64,000 nucleotides of DNA, from assembly GCA_947625915.1 (NCBI GenBank), contig CANQPX010000003.1, forward strand, positions 1-64,000, given 5' to 3'. The notes under the pieces are model-generated. The model made no database searches and had not been told where the DNA came from. It saw only the letters and a list, made by a program, of their open reading frames with translations. Made by a program: the position numbers and the translations under genes. This DNA is from an uncultured Clostridia bacterium (GTDB lineage Bacteria > Bacillota > Clostridia > Oscillospirales > Ruminococcaceae). Every line of letters begins with the position of its first letter. Positions within the stretch are counted from its first letter, which is position 1. Below, in pieces: positions 24,941 to 34,366 of this stretch.

Positions 24941-26392
24941 TTATATTTTCGCGGGAACGCGTTCAAACTGCTTTTCGTAAGCGTCCGCCGCCTGAATTAT
25001 AGACGCTTCGTCCCAGTGTCTGCCGATGATCGACATTCCAATGGGCATACCCTTTGAGTCATAGCCGCATGGAGTTGAGATTGCGGGCAGCGAAGCGATA
25101 TTCACCGTAACGGTGCAGATATCCGCCTGATACATCTTTGCGGGATCGGAGATATTTTCGTTCACGCCGTAAGCAACTGTAGGTGCGGTCGGTGTAAGTA
25201 TTATATCGCAATTTTTGAAAATACTCTCATATTCCTCACGGATACGCTGTTTCAGAGCCATTGCCTTGCCGTAATATGCATCGTAATATCCGCTGGAGAG
25301 CGCATAGTTTCCGAGGAGGATACGTCTTTTCACCTCATCGCCGAAGCCCTCGCTCCTTGAATTGCATATAAGGTCGTTGTATGAATCGCCTTTGTCGGAA
25401 CGGTGTCCGTACTTTATGCCGTCATATCTGGAAAGGTTTGAAGAAGCTTCCGCGGAGGCTATCAAGTAGTATGCCGCAACGGCATATTTCAGCGACGGCA
25501 TTGAACAATCCACAAGCACAGCACCCTGTGACTCGTACCACTTAGCAGCTTTCTCAACGGCTTCGCGGACGTCCGCATCTATGCCGTCAGCGTAAAATTC
25601 CTTGGGAAGTGCGATCTTCATTCCGGAAATGCTCTGTCCTATTTTTTCGGTAAAATCGGGAACATCGCGTTTTGCGCTTGTTCCGTCGTGGTAATCGTAA
25701 CCCGAAATTGCATTTAAAATTATAGCGCAGTCATGAGCGTCCTTTGCAACAGGACCTATCTGGTCAAGAGAACTTGCAAAAGCCACCAGACCGTAACGGG
25801 AAACTCGTCCGTAAGTAGGTTTCAGTCCCGTAACTCCGCAGAAAGAAGCGGGCTGTCTTATAGAACCGCCTGTATCCGAGCCGAGAGCCGCCGCACAAAG
25901 AGACGCGCCCACTGCGGCAGCGGAACCGCCCGAACTTCCGCCGGGGACTCTGCCGAGGTCGTAAGGGTTCTTTGTCTTTTTGAAAGCAGAAGTCTGTGTA
26001 GAACCGCCCATAGCAAACTCGTCCATTGAAGTTTTCCCGAGCATCACTATATCTTGCGCGTTCAGTTTTTCCATGACCGTAGCGTTATACGGGGGAACGA
26101 AGTCCTCTAACATTTTAGAAGCGCAGGTAGTTTTAACTCCGTCCGTGCAGATGTTATCCTTTATTGCAAGAGGTATTCCGGTAAGAGCGGAAGCCTCGCC
26201 TTTGTCAATGATCTGCTGAGCCTTTGCGGCAGCGGCATGAGCTTCTTTCGCAGTAACGGTAATGTAGCTTTCAAGTTTTCCGTCCACATCATTTATTCTT
26301 TCAAGATACGCGTCTGCAAGTTCCGCAGCGGAAACTTCCTTTTTATCGAGCATTTTACGCATATCCCGTATTTTCAGAGAAGTAATATCCAT
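24941..26392 (-). CDS. gatA: Asp/Glu-tRNA(Asn/Gln) amidotransferase subunit A
   Basis: Glutaminase subunit of GatCAB; releases ammonia from glutamine through an amidase-signature Ser-cisSer-Lys triad. 483 residues from MDITSLKIRD. Catalytic Lys in LAIKDNICTDG (about residue 78), cis-Ser and Ser in GGSSGGSAAAVGA and SDTGGSIRQPASFCG. The start at 26392 follows a GAAAGGTG site; the track start is a GTG upstream. 21 nt after gatC. Confidence 0.96.
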   Translation of the reverse strand: MDITSLKIRDMRKMLDKKEVSAAELADAYLERINDVDGKLESYITVTAKEAHAAAAKAQQIIDKGEASALTGIPLAIKDNICTDGVKTTCASKMLEDFVPPYNATVMEKLNAQDIVMLGKTSMDEFAMGGSTQTSAFKKTKNPYDLGRVPGGSSGGSAAAVGASLCAAALGSDTGGSIRQPASFCGVTGLKPTYGRVSRYGLVAFASSLDQIGPVAKDAHDCAIILNAISGYDYHDGTSAKRDVPDFTEKIGQSISGMKIALPKEFYADGIDADVREAVEKAAKWYESQGAVLVDCSMPSLKYAVAAYYLIASAEASSNLSRYDGIKYGHRSDKGDSYNDLICNSRSEGFGDEVKRRILLGNYALSSGYYDAYYGKAMALKQRIREEYESIFKNCDIILTPTAPTVAYGVNENISDPAKMYQADICTVTVNIASLPAISTPCGYDSKGMPIGMSIIGRHWDEASIIQAADAYEKQFERVPAKI

Positions 26393-26413
26393 AAGTTTAC
26401 ACACCTTTCAGAG

Positions 26414-26692
26414 TTATTCCACAACTTTCGGAACTACGAAGCAGTTCTCGCTGTTGACGGCGTTTTGAAGGATCTTTTCCGTTGGGAAAGACTCCATAGC
26501 CTCGTCTTTTCTCAGACCGCCGAGATAAACGTTATGGTTATCCTTTAAAGGATCGTAAACTATGTCGATTTCTTTAATAGTGTCCATAATTTCGATAATG
26601 CTTGTCATATCCTCGGCAGCTTTTTTCAGTTCATCGTCGGTGAAACTGAGTTTTCCGAGCTTGGAGAGATATTTTACCATTTCCAGGTCCAT
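26414..26692 (-). CDS. gatC: Asp/Glu-tRNA(Asn/Gln) amidotransferase subunit C
   Basis: Small belt subunit that wraps around and stabilises GatA/GatB. 92 residues from MDLEMVKYLSKLGKLSFTDDEL, with the helical N-terminal half and the C-terminal LRKDEAMESFPTEKILQNA... FVVPKVVE expected. The track ORF is 40 codons too long and runs across the promoter; GAGGT lies 7 nt ahead of the chosen start. First gene of the operon. Confidence 0.93.
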   Translation of the reverse strand: MDLEMVKYLSKLGKLSFTDDELKKAAEDMTSIIEIMDTIKEIDIVYDPLKDNHNVYLGGLRKDEAMESFPTEKILQNAVNSENCFVVPKVVE

Positions 26693-26758
26693 AGTTTTTA
26701 CCTCATTTCCGTATAAAATCGCAGGGAAGATCCCAAATCTTACAACAATACAAAATAC

Positions 26759-26787
26759 ATTATACCACATCTGCCGAAATTTTGCAA
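26759..26787 (-). promoter_or_regulatory. Promoter of the gatCAB-aspS operon
   Basis: On the minus strand TTGCAA (26782-26787), 17-nt spacer, TATAAT (26759-26764), about 60 nt upstream of gatC. No T-box-like leader is visible. Confidence 0.7.
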
Positions 26788-26854
26788 CACTATTTTTGCT
26801 AAAACACGGCATTTTATATAAAAATGTACTGTTTGGACTGAAAAAATTATCATA

Positions 26855-27667
26855 TCATGAGTCAAAGCCATTGTAGCTTCCAAAGCCAAGCATATAGACC
26901 GCCATTGCGATCGCAATATCTTTGTCTTTTATCTTTTGCTTACCGGCAAGTGCTTTAAGTTCGTCAACAACCGTATCATTCGGAACGGTACTGTCATTCA
27001 TTGTTTTAACAGCTTTACCGATAATTTTGGGAAGAACCATGCATAACTGATAAAAGGCATCTTCTTGCCCGGTAACAAGTGCATAAAACCTATCTATACT
27101 AACGCGGCGTATAAGTTTATGACTGACCTTGCTTCTGTCGACCGTAGTTTCCCATTTTATATTCTGTGATTCTTTTGCGATAGCTTCAACCAGAAAACAA
27201 GCACAATCATCATCGTTAAGCAGCTGATTCTGCATTTTTATAAATGTTCTTCCGGCTGATGCTGAGTTCATAGTGTTATGCTTATTCTTCATTTCAACAT
27301 AGATCCTATGTACGACACTTCCGTCCGGAAGCTTTATGCCGTCCGAATCTTCAAATATAACATCCCAACCGCCCTCTTTTCCGTTATCAGGGACACGGCA
27401 TTTATCTATATAACTGAATATACGCTGATGGAAATATCCTATATCATTATTGTTTGACTTGTCCCGTTGGCGGAATATTTCATTGCTGACAATTTCCTCC
27501 CATGTTGCCTGATAAACAGTTTTATCAAATATAAGCTTTATAGGATCAATGATATTTTTATTAAACCGTTTCAAATCAAATGATTCCAATTTTTCGCCAT
27601 ATTTTTCAATTGTAGCTTTAACATGGTTTGTAAGATCTTCTTCACTTATAAACGACAATGTCCACAT
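26855..27667 (-). CDS. Type II restriction endonuclease, Eco47II/Sau96I-like
   Basis: 270 residues. The segment GGWDVIFEDSDG...RIYVEMKNKHNTMNSASAGRTFIKMQ holds a D-x(n)-ExK catalytic core of the PD-(D/E)XK fold, and matches what I recall of the Eco47II restriction-enzyme family (specificity GGNCC). The start codon overlaps the stop of the methyltransferase gene (TAATG), so the two are coupled. The recognition site here is inferred, not shown. Confidence 0.82.
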   Translation of the reverse strand: MWTLSFISEEDLTNHVKATIEKYGEKLESFDLKRFNKNIIDPIKLIFDKTVYQATWEEIVSNEIFRQRDKSNNNDIGYFHQRIFSYIDKCRVPDNGKEGGWDVIFEDSDGIKLPDGSVVHRIYVEMKNKHNTMNSASAGRTFIKMQNQLLNDDDCACFLVEAIAKESQNIKWETTVDRSKVSHKLIRRVSIDRFYALVTGQEDAFYQLCMVLPKIIGKAVKTMNDSTVPNDTVVDELKALAGKQKIKDKDIAIAMAVYMLGFGSYNGFDS

Positions 27668-28734
27668 TATGATAAACTCTCCAATGCAATTTTTATTTGT
27701 TTCGCAATATCAAATGCAAGATTGACAGGTACAGCATTTCCCACTTGTTTATATTGTGAACCGATACTTCCGCAGAATTTCCAGTCATCGGGGAAACTCT
27801 GACAGCGTGCATTTTCCCTAATAGTAAAAGGTCTTGCTTCAAGAGGGTGACAGCGATCTGTCTGTTTCTGGCTTGGAGAAGTCAGAACAGCAAGAGACGG
27901 TTCATCAAGACTCAATCTGCGAAGAATACCCGTTCTGCCTCCCTCCATGTTCCAACAGCTTTTCATATATTCTTTTGCAATATCTTCCGGAATATCTTTC
28001 CAATATCCGCCCGGAGGAACAAGTTCAAATATCTTACGTTTGTATTCAGAATAAGGCGTTCCTTCACTTTTGGGGCAATCAAGCAGAATATCCCGAAGAA
28101 CAGGTTTATAATCATGTGGTTTTGGAAAATCAAAATTTATTTTGTCTGCAAGGTCATTCCTGATACCTATGGTAATAAGACGCTCTCTTTTCTGAGCAAC
28201 TCCGTAATCCCATGCGTTAAGTATCTTTTTTTGAATGGTATATCCCGTACTTTCAAATATATCGGTAATTGTCTTATATGTTCTGCCTTTATCATGTGTA
28301 AGCAATCCCCGGACGTTTTCAAATAAAAACATTTTGGGCTGCAGCTGTTCCAGAAACTTTGCATAGTGGTAAAACAGCGTTCCTCGGGCATCTTCCAGAC
28401 CGAGCCTTTTTCCGGCATAGGAAAAACTCTGACAAGGAGCGCCGCCTGAAAGCAGATCAAGTTCACCGCACTCCAAACCAAAATATTTCTTAAGATCAAG
28501 ACATGAAATATTTGCAATATCATCATTGATAACACGCCATTTAGGTCTGTTAATGCGCAAAGTATCGGAAGCATCTTTGTCTATCTCTATAAGACCTAAT
28601 GTATCAAATCCTGCTTTTTCGATCCCAAGTGCAAGACCGCCTGCACCTGCGAAAAGTTCGATCGCAGTAAATGTTTTACAGCTGACATTTATTTGTATAC
28701 CTATCATATCTTGTGTTGTATAGCTTACAAACAT
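27667..28734 (-). CDS. C5-cytosine DNA methyltransferase
   Basis: Transfers methyl from AdoMet to cytosine C5 within the restriction site, protecting host DNA. About 355 residues from MFVSYTTQD. Motifs in order: I (AIELFAGAGGLALG), IV (LLSGGAPCQSFSYAG, catalytic Cys), VI (FLFENVRGL), VIII (GVAQKRERLITIG), and C-terminal IX-X (QKQTDRCHPLEARPFTIRENARCQSFP, YKQVGNAVPVNLA). The variable region is around 245-300. Start chosen by a GAGGAG site; the longer track ORF overlaps the promoter. First gene of the R-M pair. Confidence 0.92.
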   Translation of the reverse strand: MFVSYTTQDMIGIQINVSCKTFTAIELFAGAGGLALGIEKAGFDTLGLIEIDKDASDTLRINRPKWRVINDDIANISCLDLKKYFGLECGELDLLSGGAPCQSFSYAGKRLGLEDARGTLFYHYAKFLEQLQPKMFLFENVRGLLTHDKGRTYKTITDIFESTGYTIQKKILNAWDYGVAQKRERLITIGIRNDLADKINFDFPKPHDYKPVLRDILLDCPKSEGTPYSEYKRKIFELVPPGGYWKDIPEDIAKEYMKSCWNMEGGRTGILRRLSLDEPSLAVLTSPSQKQTDRCHPLEARPFTIRENARCQSFPDDWKFCGSIGSQYKQVGNAVPVNLAFDIAKQIKIALESLS

Positions 28735-28783
28735 TTTTACAATGCTCCTCTCCGATCTGACAGCAGTACCCCGATCACTTGAT

Positions 28784-28812
28784 ATTATATCACAAACAAA
28801 CAAATAAGTCAA
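28784..28812 (-). promoter_or_regulatory. Promoter of the restriction-modification operon
   Basis: On the minus strand TTGACT (28807-28812), 17-nt spacer, TATAAT (28784-28789). Confidence 0.7.
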
Positions 28813-28858
28813 ATTTTCTCATGGAGCATAATGTCTTTTCATGTAAAAAATGCTTATA

Positions 28859-30157
28859 TCAGAACAATTTCAAACAGTGCCTGTCAAACATTTCCTGTAA
28901 AGCAATAAGTATGCCCATTCTTCCCGCAGCAAAGGTCAAGCCGCCCTGAACGTAGGCTGCAAAAGGTTCCCGAAGCGGCGCGTCCGCCGAAAGTTCTATT
29001 GACGAACCCGTGCTGAACGTTCCCGCTGCCATGATGACCTGTGAATCGTAACCCGGCATATCCCACGGCTCGGGAAGAACATAGCTGTCTATGGGCGAAC
29101 CTTTCTGCACGCCCTGACAGAAAGCAATAAGGCTCTCCTTGTCCTTCATAAGCACGGCGGTAATGATATCTCCGCGTTTTTCGTCCTTTTCGGGATAACA
29201 TTTAAAGTGACAAAGCGACATTATCTCTTCTGTAAAAACTGCCGTTTTAAGCGCATTCGCCACAACTTCCGGCGCAAAAAATATCCCCTGATACATGGAC
29301 TTGTTCTGGTTCAGAGAACAGCCGACTTCCTTGCCCATTCCCACGCAGGTAAGGCGATATGCGCACTGTTCGACAAGTTTTTTGCTTCCCGCGATATAAC
29401 CGCCCGTTTCGGCGATCCCCGCGCCGGGATTTTTTATAAGCGAACCCACTATCAGATCCGCTCCCGCCTGTAAAGGCTCTTTGCTTTCTACGAATTCTCC
29501 GTAACAGTTGTCCACAATAACGTAAATATCGGGATTTGCGCCCTTAGCCGCCTTCACAAGTTCGGCAATTCCGTCAACAGTGAGCGCGGGACGGAGAGAA
29601 TATCCCCTTGAACGCTGTATGTAAGCCACTTTAGCGTCCTTTGCCTTGTTGAATATCTCCGCAAGGTCGGGTTTTCCGTCAGGGAGAAGTTCCACCTGAT
29701 CGTAAGAAACTCCGAAATCCGCAAGGGAACCGTTACCCTTGCCTCTTATGCCGATAACTTCTTCAAGTGTATCATATGGCGAACCTGTCAAGCTTACAAG
29801 CTTGTCACCGTTCCTCAGCACGCCGAAAAGCGCACAAGTCAGTGCATGAGTTCCCGAAACAAAATTATGCCGCACAAGCGCGTCCTCGCCGCCGAATATC
29901 TGAGCGTAAACCGCGTCAAGAGTGTCACGTCCCACGTCTCCGTAGCCGTAACCCGCAGTTCCCGTCATACAAGCTGCGCTGACCTTGTTGTCGATGAAAG
30001 CTTTCAAAACCTTTTCACCGTTGATACGAGCCGTTTTTTCTATTTCGGCAAACCTTTCGGAACAGTTCTTTTCCGCCTGTTCCGCAACATTAAGTATTCT
30101 TTCGTCTATCTCAAAGCCTTTATCAACAACAGGCTTCGGATCAAAAATTTCCGCCAT
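28859..30157 (-). CDS. Methionine gamma-lyase-like PLP enzyme (aluminium-resistance/YnbB family)
   Basis: 432 residues. Fold-type I PLP protein of the group annotated as methionine gamma-lyase family or aluminium resistance protein. Distinctive stretches: GYGYGDVGRDTLDAVYA, FVSGTHALTCALFGVLR, VIVDNCYGEF (PLP Asp) and GSLIKNPGAG (PLP Lys), near YIAGSKKLVEQ. The true reaction of this subgroup is poorly defined; sulfur amino acid breakdown is a guess. AAAGGTGA ribosome site; its start overlaps the GNAT gene stop (TAATG). Last gene of the murD run. Confidence 0.85.
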   Translation of the reverse strand: MAEIFDPKPVVDKGFEIDERILNVAEQAEKNCSERFAEIEKTARINGEKVLKAFIDNKVSAACMTGTAGYGYGDVGRDTLDAVYAQIFGGEDALVRHNFVSGTHALTCALFGVLRNGDKLVSLTGSPYDTLEEVIGIRGKGNGSLADFGVSYDQVELLPDGKPDLAEIFNKAKDAKVAYIQRSRGYSLRPALTVDGIAELVKAAKGANPDIYVIVDNCYGEFVESKEPLQAGADLIVGSLIKNPGAGIAETGGYIAGSKKLVEQCAYRLTCVGMGKEVGCSLNQNKSMYQGIFFAPEVVANALKTAVFTEEIMSLCHFKCYPEKDEKRGDIITAVLMKDKESLIAFCQGVQKGSPIDSYVLPEPWDMPGYDSQVIMAAGTFSTGSSIELSADAPLREPFAAYVQGGLTFAAGRMGILIALQEMFDRHCLKLF

Positions 30158-30894
30158 TAAAAATCACCTTTCCATTCATACAATATATCTTCTCCCACAG
30201 GAACAAAACCTATTGACTCGTAAAATGTTTTCCTGTGTTCAAGAGCATACAGATACATACTCTTTTTTTCTTTTTCAAACTTTTCCGCAAGGCAGCGCAG
30301 AACACGCCTTGCGCAGCCCTTTCCTCTGTCTTTTTCGGCAGTTGCTATTCCCGAAACGAACACAAAACCGTCTATATCGAAACATTTTGTCACTGTTGTA
30401 CTGTTCCAAAGGTACAGTTCGGCAACTCCATGCCTTATCCTATGAGAAATATCCACATACCATTCATCGAATTTCCCGAAATTCTCAAAGCCTTCTTTAA
30501 GTATAGCGTAACATTCCTCAAAATTACAGTTTGAAACGATATCGCTTATGGAAATATCCGTTTCTCCCGTTTTTGCCATAAAAAGCGTCCTGTTCCGCCG
30601 CTCGTAATCATCGGGTAACTGTAAAGTATAATTGCTTGACATTTCTGCGGTGATCGGTCTTGACATATGAACAAGAATAAGGATATCCTCCGGATCGCAG
30701 TTCCCGTCAATTACCATCGAGGAATTGTATATGTGTACCGTTCCCGAATATCCCTCGCCTTCACAGGCATAGAATTTACAGAAATCGTGACCCGTTCCGT
30801 ATGCAATATATGCCGCCAGTATCTTTTTACCGTAATAGCTTTTGGTGAGCCTTTCGGGAACGCCTTCATAAATTCGTTTTATCAAAGCTGACAC
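30157..30894 (-). CDS. GNAT family N-acetyltransferase
   Basis: 245 residues from a GTG start inside the end of the M42 gene (13-nt overlap). The C-terminal half has a GNAT acetyl-CoA site: VFVSGIATAEKDRGKGCARRVLRCLAEKFEKE (motif A, R/Q-x-x-G-x-G/A like) then MYLYALEHRKTFYESIGFVPVG. The N-terminal half (about 1-120) is less conserved and may be a second diverged GNAT lobe. Substrate unknown. Confidence 0.82.
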   Translation of the reverse strand: MSALIKRIYEGVPERLTKSYYGKKILAAYIAYGTGHDFCKFYACEGEGYSGTVHIYNSSMVIDGNCDPEDILILVHMSRPITAEMSSNYTLQLPDDYERRNRTLFMAKTGETDISISDIVSNCNFEECYAILKEGFENFGKFDEWYVDISHRIRHGVAELYLWNSTTVTKCFDIDGFVFVSGIATAEKDRGKGCARRVLRCLAEKFEKEKKSMYLYALEHRKTFYESIGFVPVGEDILYEWKGDF

Positions 30895-31904
30895 ATCTTT
30901 TCCAGCATTGCCGCCGCAAGCTTTTCACAGTCTTTCAGATCGGAAAGCCTTGCGGCGCAGACGGGAGAATGGAGATATCTGCAAGGCGCCGATATCGCGA
31001 TAGTCCGAACGCCGCCCTTTGAAATGTGTATCGCGCCGCTGTCGTTGCCGCCCGCGACCATGGTCTTGGTCTGCCGACCTATGCCCTTTTCCGAAGCGAT
31101 CTCAGCGGAAAGCCTGTACAATTCCTTATCATAGATAGTTGAACGGTCCATATAGGAAACTACCGCGCCTTTTCCCAGTTCGCAGCAGCGTTTTTCGCCT
31201 TCCGCAAGAGGGATATCCGCCGCAGTCGTTGATTCCAGAACTATTGCAAGATCGGGATCAACGGTAAATGCCGCCGTTCGCGAGCCCCGCAAACCAACTT
31301 CCTCCTGTACCACAAATGTGAACGTGCAGTCATAGGGAAGTTCCGACCGGATCATTTCTATCATTGCCGCGCAGCCGAAGCGGTCGTCAATGGCTTTTCC
31401 GCTGACAAAACCGTTCTCCGTTATTTCAAATCCCGACTTGAAATACACTCTGTCGCCGAGTTGAACGTATTTCTCCGCTTCCGCCTTGTCTGCCGCTCCG
31501 ATATCCGCATATATCGTGCTGAACTTCGGAGCTGTTTTCTTTTCCTCATCGGTCATATTGTGAACGGCTTTCGAACCAATAACGCCGCAAAGTCCGCTTT
31601 CGCCCACCACAACAGGTCTGCCTATAGCAACGCGGGGATCTATCCCGCCCACAGCGGAAAGCGTCAGCGTTCCGTCGGCTTTTACGGAAGTTACGATCAT
31701 TCCCACTTCGTCCATATGTGCTGAGATCATAACTTTATTTTTCGCTCTGTCTGCGCCTTTCTTTTCGGCAATAATATTTCCCAGCGGGTCAACTTTGTAC
31801 TCGCAGAAGTCTTTTATCTTTGAAATTATATACTCACGTACTTTGTCCTCATCGCCGGAAGTTCCGTTTATAAGGCAAAGTTCTTTCAGAAGTTCCTTAT
31901 CCAT
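30882..31904 (-). CDS. M42 family metallopeptidase
   Basis: 340 residues. M42 (glutamyl/deblocking aminopeptidase, also annotated as endoglucanase M) zinc motifs: VMISAHMDEVGMIV, SGKAIDDRFGCAAMIE, FVVQEEVGLRGS and the final HSPVC. Forms large tetrahedral complexes that trim peptides in the cytoplasm. Directly follows a paralogous M42 gene; the start overlaps the upstream stop (TAATG), so the two may form mixed complexes. Confidence 0.9.
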   Translation of the reverse strand: MDKELLKELCLINGTSGDEDKVREYIISKIKDFCEYKVDPLGNIIAEKKGADRAKNKVMISAHMDEVGMIVTSVKADGTLTLSAVGGIDPRVAIGRPVVVGESGLCGVIGSKAVHNMTDEEKKTAPKFSTIYADIGAADKAEAEKYVQLGDRVYFKSGFEITENGFVSGKAIDDRFGCAAMIEMIRSELPYDCTFTFVVQEEVGLRGSRTAAFTVDPDLAIVLESTTAADIPLAEGEKRCCELGKGAVVSYMDRSTIYDKELYRLSAEIASEKGIGRQTKTMVAGGNDSGAIHISKGGVRTIAISAPCRYLHSPVCAARLSDLKDCEKLAAAMLEKMCQL

Positions 31905-32914
31905 TACTTTACCTCCTCAAGATATGCTGCAATGAGACGAGCGGTATTTTCCACATCGGAAACAGAAATAACTTCCGCCGGAGTATGCATATACTTTAAT
32001 GGAACGGACAAAGTGACCGCCTTTGCGCCGCCTTTGTTCACCGAGAACCTGTCCGCGTTAGTTCCTGTACTTCCGTTCATGACTTCGATCTGATAAGGGA
32101 GTTCATTCCTTTCCGCAATTTCTTTGAATTGCTTGGAAAGTTCCCTGTCAAGAGAAGGCGCAAAGCCTATCATACAGCCTTTGCCCATTTTTCCGCATTT
32201 CAGCTCCGAATCGTCCGAAGTAAGAGCAAAGCTTACGTCCACCGCAAGTGCAATATCCGGCTCGATATCGAACGCGGCAATTTTTGCGCCCCTTTCCCCC
32301 ACTTCTTCCTGCGTGGATAACAGCACGGTGACCTCACACTGTAAAGTTTTCTCCTTTACAATATCCATCGCTCTCAGGACAGCTGCCACGCCGCACCTGT
32401 CATCAAGGGAAGTTCCGCTTATGCGGTCGCCTAAAAGTTTTTCACAGTGCGGAGTGAAAACTATCTTATCTCCAAGGGAAATGACCTGCTCAGCCTGTTC
32501 CTTTGACATTCCCACATCTATGCATATATCCGACATTTCGGGAACTTTGCTCTCGTCGGTTTCCAGATGGGGCGGAACAGAGCATATCACGCCGTTTACG
32601 GGAACTTTTCCCATCACGATCACCTGCTGCGCCGCAAGTATGCGCCTGTCGATGCCGCCGCAGTTTGAAACTTTCAGAAATCCTTCCTCTGTGATATGCG
32701 TCACAACAAGTCCTATCTGGTCGATATGGGCGTCAATGAGAACATGGGGCTTTTTGCCCTTTGCACCAAAATGACCTATAACATTTCCGTTTTTGATATA
32801 ACAGTCGTCCGTATACTCTTTAAGCATCGAAATGGCAAGTTCAGCCGCTTCCGATTCGTCCCCCGAAACTCCCTTTGCAAGGCAAAGAGACATTATGGTT
32901 TTTTCAAGATCCAT
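31904..32914 (-). CDS. M42 family metallopeptidase (paralogue)
   Basis: 336 residues from MDLEKTIMSLCLAKGVSGDE. Same metal motifs as its neighbour: LIDAHIDQIGLVV, SGTSLDDRCGVAAVL, LSTQEEVGERGAK and MHTPAEV. GAAGGAG ribosome site 5 nt before the chosen ATG, itself located 14 nt past the murD stop. Tandem M42 genes are common in Clostridia and archaea and differ in substrate preference. Confidence 0.9.
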   Translation of the reverse strand: MDLEKTIMSLCLAKGVSGDESEAAELAISMLKEYTDDCYIKNGNVIGHFGAKGKKPHVLIDAHIDQIGLVVTHITEEGFLKVSNCGGIDRRILAAQQVIVMGKVPVNGVICSVPPHLETDESKVPEMSDICIDVGMSKEQAEQVISLGDKIVFTPHCEKLLGDRISGTSLDDRCGVAAVLRAMDIVKEKTLQCEVTVLLSTQEEVGERGAKIAAFDIEPDIALAVDVSFALTSDDSELKCGKMGKGCMIGFAPSLDRELSKQFKEIAERNELPYQIEVMNGSTGTNADRFSVNKGGAKAVTLSVPLKYMHTPAEVISVSDVENTARLIAAYLEEVK

Positions 32915-32927
32915 GATAACTCCTTCT

Positions 32928-34325
32928 TTATTCAAGAGCGTTTACGATGCTTTTGTAGTGTTTTCCGCGCTCTTCAAAATTTTTATACATATCAAAACTT
33001 GCGCTTGCAGGTGAAAGTGAAACAACATCTCCTGTTTCCGCGGACATTCTTGCCGCTTTTACGGCTTCTTCCATTGTCTGTACACGGATAATGCGGCAGC
33101 TGTCCATATCGTAGCCCGGGTAATTTTTTACCGCTTCTTCTATCTTATCCGCCGTTTCACCCAACAGCACAAGAGTTTTCACATATTTGTTTATCGGTTC
33201 CGCAAGCTGACCGTAGTCGAGTTTTTTATCCGAACCGCCCGCAATAACTATTATCTTCCTTCCGAAAGAGTTCAGTCCCGCGATAACGCTAATCGGGCTC
33301 GTTGCAATGCTGTCGTTGTAATATTTTACCCCGTCCAGTTCACGGACGAACTCTATCCTGTGTTCAACGCCGCCGAACTCCCTTGCCGTTTCCGCAATTG
33401 CCGAAGTAGGTACTTCTCCGTAAAGCATCGCTATCGCCGCAAGGTAATTCTCAACATTATGCATACCGGGAATGCGTATCTCGTCTTTATTTACTATCCG
33501 TTCCGTAACTCTGTCCTCATAATAGCAAAGCCAGCCGTCTCCGTCAAGGAACGCTCCCCTGTCGGGCTTTTTCCTGCGGCTGAACCAATTGAGTTTGCCG
33601 CGTACAAGGCTTTTCAGCATTACGGTATCGTCGTTGTCGGCGTTTAAAACTGTTTTCGAGAACGCGTTCTGGTGAGAAATTATATTTGTTTTTGCGTCTA
33701 TATACTCCTGCATGGAACTGTGAACGTTCAGATGATCGGGATAAATGTTCGTTATCAGCGCATGATCGGGCGATCTTCTCATGCTTATGAGCTGAAAGCT
33801 TGAAAGTTCCACAACGGCAATATCGTCCTCGCCGATCTCCTCCACTATCGGGAGCAGCGCTCTGCCGATATTTCCGCCTTTATGTACCTTTTTGCCGCTC
33901 CTTGAAAGTATCTCGGAAATTATCGTAGTAGTTGTGGTCTTGCCGTCCGTTCCGGTTATTGCATAAATTTTGCAGGGGCAAAGCTCGAAGAAAACTTCCA
34001 TTTCGGAAGTAACAACTTTACCTGCTTCTCTTGCGGCTTTAAGTTCGGGAATGTTGTAATACACGCCGGGGGCGCGGAATATAACATCGCATCCGCAGGC
34101 AGTTTCGAGGTAATCATCTCCGAGAGCAAGTTTTGCTCCTGCTGCTTTGAATTCCTCTGCGATCTCCCCAACGTCCTCGCGGGATCTTCTGTCGCAGACT
34201 GTAACGTCCATTCTTTTTTTCAGGAACATTCTTACGGTATCGTTATTTGTAACGCCGAGTCCTATGAAGGCAATACTTTTGCCTTTCATATCCTCAAAAA
34301 ATTTTTCGGCTTTTGTTTTTTCCAT
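32928..34325 (-). CDS. murD: UDP-N-acetylmuramoylalanine-D-glutamate ligase
   Basis: Adds D-glutamate to UDP-MurNAc-L-Ala in peptidoglycan precursor synthesis. Rossmann-like domain with FIGLGVTNNDT at the N terminus, ATP site YAITGTDGKTTTTTI, central VVELSSFQL and NIYPDHLNVH, C-terminal YYNDSIATSP and GGSDKKLDYG, VSLSPASASFDMYKNFEERG. The start is uncertain; I use 34325 because the 34361 ATG lies right after the -10 box and would leave no leader. First gene of a run with the two M42 peptidases. It is not in a dcw cluster here. Confidence 0.94.
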   Translation of the reverse strand: MEKTKAEKFFEDMKGKSIAFIGLGVTNNDTVRMFLKKRMDVTVCDRRSREDVGEIAEEFKAAGAKLALGDDYLETACGCDVIFRAPGVYYNIPELKAAREAGKVVTSEMEVFFELCPCKIYAITGTDGKTTTTTIISEILSRSGKKVHKGGNIGRALLPIVEEIGEDDIAVVELSSFQLISMRRSPDHALITNIYPDHLNVHSSMQEYIDAKTNIISHQNAFSKTVLNADNDDTVMLKSLVRGKLNWFSRRKKPDRGAFLDGDGWLCYYEDRVTERIVNKDEIRIPGMHNVENYLAAIAMLYGEVPTSAIAETAREFGGVEHRIEFVRELDGVKYYNDSIATSPISVIAGLNSFGRKIIVIAGGSDKKLDYGQLAEPINKYVKTLVLLGETADKIEEAVKNYPGYDMDSCRIIRVQTMEEAVKAARMSAETGDVVSLSPASASFDMYKNFEERGKHYKSIVNALE

Positions 34326-34366
34326 GACCGTACTCATCTCCAAACCAATATTTGCATACATATCTT

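Noticed and set aside
23207-26800. Possible T-box leader controlling aspS or gatC
   Set aside because: The gatC leader is only about 60 nt after the promoter and shows no specifier stem or T-box consensus; aspS has no separate leader.
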